Below, piece by piece: positions 58,666-64,000 of a DNA stretch of 64,000 nucleotides. The stretch spans positions 1-64,000 of the forward strand of contig JAPPAB010000043.1 in assembly GCA_026705765.1 (NCBI GenBank), written 5' to 3'. The translations under genes and the position numbers were made by a program. This DNA is from Gemmatimonadota bacterium. Lineage in GTDB: Bacteria > Latescibacterota > UBA2968. Under the pieces are notes generated by a model. That model made no database searches, was not told where the DNA came from, and saw only the letters and a list, made by a program, of their open reading frames with translations. Position 1 is the first letter of the stretch, and every line of letters begins with the position of its first letter.

Positions 58666-59856
58666 TTGAATAATCCAATTTCTGAGTGGAATCGGGACTT
58701 TCGTTTGCTGGCGCTTGCGGTTGCTTCGCAGGGGATTTTTTTTGGCGTGCAGTTGACGCTTTACAACAATTTTGTTGTTGATCGCCTGAATATCGACGCG
58801 CACGAGTTGGGGTATGTGGAAGCCCTGCGCGAGGTGTCGGGTTTTATGAATGCGTTTTTTGTCGCGCTGATGGTGCGGTTCGCGCCTCCGGTTGTGGCTG
58901 CGATTTCGCTGATGGTTATGGGCGCGGGTATTATGGCTTATGCCCAGGTTGATTCGGTTTTTTTGCTGGCGGTGTATTCGTTTGTGTGGGGTGTGGGGTT
59001 TCACTGCTGGATCCCTATGGAGCAGTCGATGGCGTTGCTTTTTTCGCCAGAGGGTAAGAAGGGGAAGTGGTTGGGGCAGTTGCGCAGTGTGAATAGTGTG
59101 GCGTGGTTGCTGTCTATTCTGATTTGTAAGTTGGCTTACGATTTTGTCGGGTACAATGGTTTGTTTATTATGGCGGGTGCCGCTACTGTGGGTGGTGGTT
59201 TTGCCATTTTGTTTGCGTCTCGCAAGCGGCCAGCTCACGAGCGAAGTTTTGTGTTTAAGCGGCGGTATGGTCTGTATTATGCGCTGAATTTTCTGCAGGG
59301 TATGCGGAAGCAGATGTTTATTACGTTTGCGATTTTTGCTCTGGTGAAGATACACGGGATGCCCGTGCATACGACGATGATTCTGGTGCTGATGAATCAG
59401 ACGTTGATTACGCTGACTGCGCCGACGATGGGAAAAATGGTGGATCATTACGGCGAGCGGAAGATGCTGTCGCTCAGTTATATCGGGTTGACTTTTGTGT
59501 TTTTGGGATACGCAGTGGTGACGCATCGTCCCACGCTGTACGTTTTGTATTGTGTCGATAATATTATCTTTTTTGGCGGGATTGCGCTGACGACGTATTT
59601 GCACAAGATCGCGCCGGAGTCGGATCTCAAGCCGTCGCTTGCGATGGGTGTGACGATGAATCATGTGGCTTCTGTTGCGGCACCGCTTTTGGGCGGTTTT
59701 GCATGGCACTATTTTGGATATCAGGTGATTTTCTTTAGCGGTGCTGTTCTGGCACTGATTTCCCTGATTGTGAGTCAATGGGTCGATCCCGAAGGGCAGC
59801 TTGAGCGGGAGCGGGAGGAGATGCCGGATGGCGTAGCTGCACAACCTGTTTCGTGA
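58666..59856 (+). CDS. MFS transporter
   Basis: 396 residues from TTG 58666, with AAAGGAG nine bases upstream and no alternative ATG in the same place. About 12 membrane segments are visible, for example FVWGVGFHCWIPMEQSMALL and FAILFASRKRPAHERSF, the loop between the two halves; ALNFLQGMRKQMFITFAIFA starts the second half. It is a single-component inner-membrane carrier, exporter or importer not decidable. It is translationally close to the reductase and monooxygenase genes, which suggests a shared substrate. Confidence 0.85.
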   Translation: MNNPISEWNRDFRLLALAVASQGIFFGVQLTLYNNFVVDRLNIDAHELGYVEALREVSGFMNAFFVALMVRFAPPVVAAISLMVMGAGIMAYAQVDSVFLLAVYSFVWGVGFHCWIPMEQSMALLFSPEGKKGKWLGQLRSVNSVAWLLSILICKLAYDFVGYNGLFIMAGAATVGGGFAILFASRKRPAHERSFVFKRRYGLYYALNFLQGMRKQMFITFAIFALVKIHGMPVHTTMILVLMNQTLITLTAPTMGKMVDHYGERKMLSLSYIGLTFVFLGYAVVTHRPTLYVLYCVDNIIFFGGIALTTYLHKIAPESDLKPSLAMGVTMNHVASVAAPLLGGFAWHYFGYQVIFFSGAVLALISLIVSQWVDPEGQLEREREEMPDGVAAQPVS

Positions 59857-59869
59857 GCGGAGAAGGACG

Positions 59870-61804
59870 ATGGCTGGTAAGGCGTTTGATACATGGGAAC
59901 CGATTGTTGAAGACGACGAGGCGATCCGGGCGGCGTTGGCGGATGCGAATATTCCCGCGCTGATGGTTTCTCTGGTGCATTTGACCGGGGATATGGACAT
60001 TGTTCGGGGGGAGATTCGCCCACGGGCGAGGAATCTGGCGGATCCACAGGCGGGTGTGAAAGAGGATCAGCAGGCGGTTGTTCGAGAGATTGCTTTTGAG
60101 GTGTTGAAGGCCTATCGGGATCGCGGTTGTACTTTGCCGCCTGCACCGGGCCGGGCTCGGGTTTGGGAGATGATGAATTTTATGATTGGGGAGGAGATTC
60201 CCGAAGATTACGGGGCGTTTCTGGAGGGGGAGTTATCCCTGAATGACGAGGATCCTTTTGTGCCTCCGGGGATGGATGATTTGCCCGGGAATAAGAGGCG
60301 GGATTTTCGCGTGTTGGTTATTGGGGCGGGGATGTCCGGGTTGCTGGCGGCGCATCGGCTTCAAGAGGTGGGGATTTCGTTTACGGTGGTGGAGAAGAAT
60401 GCCGATGTGGGTGGGACATGGCTGGAGAATACGTATCCCGGATGCCGCGTTGATAGTCCGAATCACTCGTATTCCTATTCTTTTGTGCCCAAAAATTGGC
60501 CGCAGTATTTTTCTACGCAGCGGGTGCTTCTCGATTATTTCAGGCAGTTTGCAGAGGATTTTCGTCTGCGCGAGCATGTCCGGTTTCGGACAGAGGTTGT
60601 GTGTGGGCGTTTTGATGAAGAGCGCAAGGTCTGGAAGGTTGAGGTGCGGGATAAAGAGGGGGTGAGGCAGGCGATTGAGGCGAATGCTATTATCAGTGCT
60701 GTGGGGCAGCTCAATCGCCCAAAGTTGCCGGATATTGCGGGGCGCGAGTGCTATCGGGGGATTGCATTTCATTCTGCGCGATGGCCGCGGGAGTGCGATT
60801 TGACGGATAAGTGCGTTGGGGTGATCGGTACGGGCGCGAGTGCCTTTCAGTTTGTGCCGGAGATTGCAAAACAGGCGCGCGAGGTTTTTGTGTTTCAGCG
60901 TACGCCGCCCTGGATTCAGCCCAATCCGCATTATCATGCGGATGTGCCAGAGGGGCAACACTATCTTTTGAATCATGTGCCGTTTTACGCCAAGTGGTTT
61001 CGGCTGTTTATGTTCTGGCGTTCGGCAGAGGGGATGCTCGGTGCGGCGAAAAAGGATCCGGCATGGCCACATCAGGAACGCGCGGTGAGCAAGGCGAATG
61101 ACAAGGTGCGCCAGCGGATTATAGAATATATCGAGTCGGTGCTGGGTGATGATCCCGAGTTGATGCAGAAGTGTATTCCGGATTTTCCGCCGGCTGGCAA
61201 GCGCATGTTGTGGGATAATGGCCTGTGGTTGCGCACTTTGAAGCGGGAGAATGTGCATCTGATTACAGATCCGATTGGGAGGATTACAGAGTCCGGTTTG
61301 GAGACGCGGTCGGGTGAGGGCTATGATTTTGATGTGCTGATTTACGGTACGGGGTTTCAGCCGAGTCGGATGTTGTGGCCGATGACGTTTGAGGGGGTTG
61401 GGCGCAGGGATTTACAGGCGCATTGGGATGGCGATCCGCGCGCATATAAAGGTGTTTCTATTCCGGGATTTCCCAATTTTTTTTGTATGTATGGGCCAAA
61501 TACAAATATTGTTGTGAATGGGAGTATTATCTTTTTTTCTGAGTGCGAGATGAGGTATATCCTGGGGTGTATCAAGTTGCTGATTGAGACGGGGTGCGCT
61601 GCGATGGATTGCAAACGGGATGTGCACGATCAATATAATGAGCGCATTGATGCGGGTAATCTGGAGATGGCATGGGGTGCGCCAAATGTTCGGAGCTGGT
61701 ATAAGAACGAGGCCGGGCGGGTGACGCAAAATTGGCCGTTTTCAATGCACGAGTTCTGGAAGCAAACGCGGGCGCCCGATCCCGAGGATTATGTGTTTGT
61801 TTAG
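59870..61804 (+). CDS. Flavin-dependent Baeyer-Villiger-type monooxygenase
   Basis: 644 residues. An extra N-terminal region of about 140 residues, as in 4-hydroxyacetophenone monooxygenase types, precedes the FAD site VLVIGAGMSGLLAAHRLQEVG. GGTWLENTYPGCRVDSPNHS follows. The NADPH site is VGVIGTGASAFQFVPEIA. The fingerprint between them, YRGIAFHSARWP, fits FxGxxxHxxxW except that the first F is Y. BVMOs insert oxygen beside a ketone to make esters or lactones using NADPH. It has GGAGAAGG before ATG 59870 and lies 13 bases after the MFS gene. Confidence 0.88.
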   Translation: MAGKAFDTWEPIVEDDEAIRAALADANIPALMVSLVHLTGDMDIVRGEIRPRARNLADPQAGVKEDQQAVVREIAFEVLKAYRDRGCTLPPAPGRARVWEMMNFMIGEEIPEDYGAFLEGELSLNDEDPFVPPGMDDLPGNKRRDFRVLVIGAGMSGLLAAHRLQEVGISFTVVEKNADVGGTWLENTYPGCRVDSPNHSYSYSFVPKNWPQYFSTQRVLLDYFRQFAEDFRLREHVRFRTEVVCGRFDEERKVWKVEVRDKEGVRQAIEANAIISAVGQLNRPKLPDIAGRECYRGIAFHSARWPRECDLTDKCVGVIGTGASAFQFVPEIAKQAREVFVFQRTPPWIQPNPHYHADVPEGQHYLLNHVPFYAKWFRLFMFWRSAEGMLGAAKKDPAWPHQERAVSKANDKVRQRIIEYIESVLGDDPELMQKCIPDFPPAGKRMLWDNGLWLRTLKRENVHLITDPIGRITESGLETRSGEGYDFDVLIYGTGFQPSRMLWPMTFEGVGRRDLQAHWDGDPRAYKGVSIPGFPNFFCMYGPNTNIVVNGSIIFFSECEMRYILGCIKLLIETGCAAMDCKRDVHDQYNERIDAGNLEMAWGAPNVRSWYKNEAGRVTQNWPFSMHEFWKQTRAPDPEDYVFV

Positions 61805-61810
61805 ATTCTC

Positions 61811-64000
61811 ATGTTCTCCAACTATTTCACCATCGCATGCCGCAATCTGTGGTCGCATAAGCGCGATACGCTGATCAATTTGCTCAGTCTTATTGTGGGG
61901 CTGTCGTGTTGTGTGATGGCGATTGTGATTATTTTTTCCGAGATGAGCTATGATCGGTTTCATCCGGATATGCATCGCATTTATCGGGTTTTGCGGGAGC
62001 GGGTGAGCAATGAGCAAACGCAGGTGCGGTGGCTGACTTCGGGGGCGCTCGCGCGGACACTTGAGGCGGAGATGCCCGAAGTTGAGTTGGCGTCCAAGAA
62101 TCGCATTTATCCGGTTGTGGTGCGGTATGAGGACCGAGAGCTTACGCTGGCGCAGGGGCAGGTTGACGATCGGTTTTTTGAGTTGTTTCACTTTCCTTTT
62201 TTAACTGGTGATGCCAGCGCGTTGTCGCAGCCGTATCGCATTGCGATTACGGAGTCGGCGGCAGAGAAGTTGTTTGGCAAGGTTGATCCCATAGGCAAGG
62301 TTATTACGATTCGCGAGCGGTATTACGGCGGCGATTATACGGTTGCCGCTGTTTTGCAAACGCCTCCAAAGTTTTCGTCCCTTCGGTTTGATTTGTTGCA
62401 TTTTACCGATGGGCGGACAGTGGAGGCTGTTTTTGATTGGACGCAGTGGCGGGGGCTGGTGCAACAGGCGGGTATTGAGACTTTTGTGCGTTTGCGCGAT
62501 GGGGTAGATGCGGGTGAATTCGAAGCAAAGATGTCGGGTGTTATTGAACGGCATATGGGCGCAGATGTGCGCCGCATTCTTTCGTTTCGCTTGCAGCCTC
62601 TTACGCGGGTGCATTTGTATGGGGTTCAGGATTACAATTTGCCTTCAGGTGGCAATGTTCAGATGCTCTATCTTTTTGCGACGATTGCGGTGCTGGTGCT
62701 GGCGATTGCGGCGATCAATTTTGTCAATCTCGCCACGGCGCGTTCGATGTATCGGGCGCGCGAGGTGGGGATGCGGAAGGTGGTTGGCGCGCGGCGCAGT
62801 CAGTTGGTTCAGCAGTTTTTGTGCGAGACGGTTTTGCTCGCGTTGCTGGCTGTGGTTGTAGCCGTGCCTCTGGCGCGCATCGCGTTGTCAGAACTCAGCG
62901 CGCGCACAGACGCGCATTATGCTCTTGACGCATCGATGCTGTTCGGGCTTTTGCCGGGTCTTTTAGGGCTTGCCGTGTTTGTGGGTTTGATGGCGGGGAT
63001 GTATCCCGCGTTTTATTTTTCGGGGTTTCGTCCGGCTGATGTGCTCAAGGGCGTCGCGCATTTGCCGGGTGCGCGGCTTCGGCAGGTTCTGGTTGTGGCG
63101 CAATTTGCCATTGCTATTTTGCTTGTGATTGTTGCGGATGTTATTTATCGGCAACTGGACTATATTCAGTACAAGGATCTCGGTTTTGATAAAGAGCATC
63201 TCGTTTTGTTGCCTATTTTTAAGCTGGATCGCCGGCTCAAGACCAATGAAGATCCCTGGCTCGTGGCACAGTACAATACTGTAAAGCAGGCGTTTTTGGT
63301 ACATCCCGATATTGTTTCGGCGTCTGCGTTTCGCTTTTTGCCTGGGCGTGATGGCGGTGGTTTTGTGCGGATTGTCAAGCCGGAAGGTCAGGATCATACC
63401 GAGTGGCGGATGCCAGTGCAGGAGGCCGATGAAGATTTTTTTGCTACTTTCGGTGTGTCCATTCTGGCTGGTCGCACGTTTTCACCCGGGGTTGAGCGCG
63501 ATCGCACGCATGCGTATATTCTCAATGAGACCGCTGTGCGCGCGCTTGGCTGGACAGTGGAGGATGCCGTGGGACGGCGTTTTGGACGGGCGCGTTCAGA
63601 AGATGATGCTAAGGGGACTGTGATTGGCGTGATTGCAGATTTTCACTATGCTTCTCTTCGCGAACCGATTGGTCCGGCGGTTTTTGCCTATCGGCAGTGG
63701 TTTTACGATTATCTGGCGTTGCGGGTGCGCGATTTTTTAGTGGTTCGACCTTTTCTCGAGGAGACCTGGGATACATTTATGCCAGCCGATAAGCCTTTTG
63801 CGTTTACATTTCTCGATGAAGAACTCGATGCGATTTATCGGACGGAAAGGGTTTTGGGGCAGGCTGTTACCGCTTTTGCCGGGTTGGTGTGTTTGCTGGC
63901 GTGTTTGGGTTTGTTCGGGCTGGCGGCTTTTACGGCTGAACGCCGCAGGCGCGAGATTGGTATTCGCAAGGTGCTCGGTGCGTCTGTTTCAAGTGTTGTT
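61811..64000 (+). CDS. MacB/FtsX-type ABC transporter permease, cut by window edge
   Basis: About 730 residues are visible, starting MFSNYFTIACRNLWSHKRDT at 61811, six bases after the monooxygenase stop; there is no clear ribosome-binding site, so coupling is likely. The first coupling segment is AREVGMRKVVGARRSQL and the second, at the window edge, REIGIRKVLGASVSSVV. Landmarks are VDPIGKVITIRERYYGGDY and VIGVIADFHYASL. It is the only plus-strand member and is much GC-richer than the others, matching its neighbours, so it is probably an older or separately evolving lineage of the family. Confidence 0.87.
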   Translation, partial: MFSNYFTIACRNLWSHKRDTLINLLSLIVGLSCCVMAIVIIFSEMSYDRFHPDMHRIYRVLRERVSNEQTQVRWLTSGALARTLEAEMPEVELASKNRIYPVVVRYEDRELTLAQGQVDDRFFELFHFPFLTGDASALSQPYRIAITESAAEKLFGKVDPIGKVITIRERYYGGDYTVAAVLQTPPKFSSLRFDLLHFTDGRTVEAVFDWTQWRGLVQQAGIETFVRLRDGVDAGEFEAKMSGVIERHMGADVRRILSFRLQPLTRVHLYGVQDYNLPSGGNVQMLYLFATIAVLVLAIAAINFVNLATARSMYRAREVGMRKVVGARRSQLVQQFLCETVLLALLAVVVAVPLARIALSELSARTDAHYALDASMLFGLLPGLLGLAVFVGLMAGMYPAFYFSGFRPADVLKGVAHLPGARLRQVLVVAQFAIAILLVIVADVIYRQLDYIQYKDLGFDKEHLVLLPIFKLDRRLKTNEDPWLVAQYNTVKQAFLVHPDIVSASAFRFLPGRDGGGFVRIVKPEGQDHTEWRMPVQEADEDFFATFGVSILAGRTFSPGVERDRTHAYILNETAVRALGWTVEDAVGRRFGRARSEDDAKGTVIGVIADFHYASLREPIGPAVFAYRQWFYDYLALRVRDFLVVRPFLEETWDTFMPADKPFAFTFLDEELDAIYRTERVLGQAVTAFAGLVCLLACLGLFGLAAFTAERRRREIGIRKVLGASVSSVV

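Noticed and set aside
58618-60000. Long minus-strand open frames opposite the MFS and monooxygenase genes
   Set aside because: They are rich in His, Arg and Gln in the way of antisense frames of GC-biased genes. The plus-strand frames have clear domains.
1-64000. tRNA, rRNA, riboswitch or CRISPR
   Set aside because: No cloverleaf-like gene, conserved rRNA stretch, known riboswitch core or regularly spaced repeat array was recognised by eye. A covariance search would be needed to be certain.

Overview
The window reads as chromosome of an uncultivated Gram-negative bacterium of the FCB type. My best guess is Latescibacterota or a Poribacteria-like lineage, inferred from gene families only: many phytanoyl-CoA-dioxygenase-like proteins, a PorV/PorQ-type outer-membrane protein, a TonB receptor next to a protein with a FlgD/type IX-like C-terminal domain, a DUF6785-type membrane protein, DUF1080 domains, creatininase, and many orphan MacB/FtsX-type permeases. 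No rRNA, tRNA, CRISPR array or complete insertion sequence was found. Genes are closely packed. No gene-free gap clearly exceeds 300 bases; the longest (12512-12808, 38812-39075 and 57435-57707) carry promoter-like sites or repeats and are described below.

Layout. 1-5.1 kb: the end of an Rpn-type nuclease, a nuclease-domain fragment of a type ISP restriction enzyme, a two-domain dioxygenase-like protein, and two small NAD-binding genes. 5.1-12.5 kb: an operon of three ~800-residue permeases behind a sigma-54 promoter. 12.8-24.6 kb: a minus-strand run of small enzymes that resembles a collection of small-molecule-modifying or resistance genes (C45 acyltransferase, caspase-like protein, two APH-type kinases, methyltransferases, NUDIX, RidA, two GNATs, a HEXXH protein, a P-loop kinase), mixed with toxin-antitoxin-like DUF genes and an ankyrin protein. 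24.6-38.8 kb: four more full permeases, two permease remnants, a PIN-type toxin-antitoxin pair, two methyltransferases and a ComB-like phosphatase; its right-hand end starts at a second copy of the same sigma-54 promoter and activator site.

39-50 kb: an ECF sigma factor fused to a DUF1080-like domain, followed on the opposite strand by a DUF6785 membrane protein, a glycosidase-like protein, a PorV/PorQ protein, a secreted protein with a sorting-like C-terminus and a TonB receptor. This looks like an uptake and degradation locus. 50-57.5 kb: catabolic accessory genes (two dioxygenase-like proteins, SDR, class III aminotransferase, DUF1080, M14 peptidase, creatininase) and ssb. 57.7-64 kb: a plus-strand operon of aldo/keto reductase, MFS transporter and Baeyer-Villiger-type monooxygenase, then an eighth permease cut by the window edge.

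The strongest unexplained structure is the permease array. It has at least eight members, no ABC ATPase in the window, two near-identical sigma-54 promoters with paired 18-bp palindromes 21 bp apart, and several decayed copies that suggest the array grows and shrinks by recombination.
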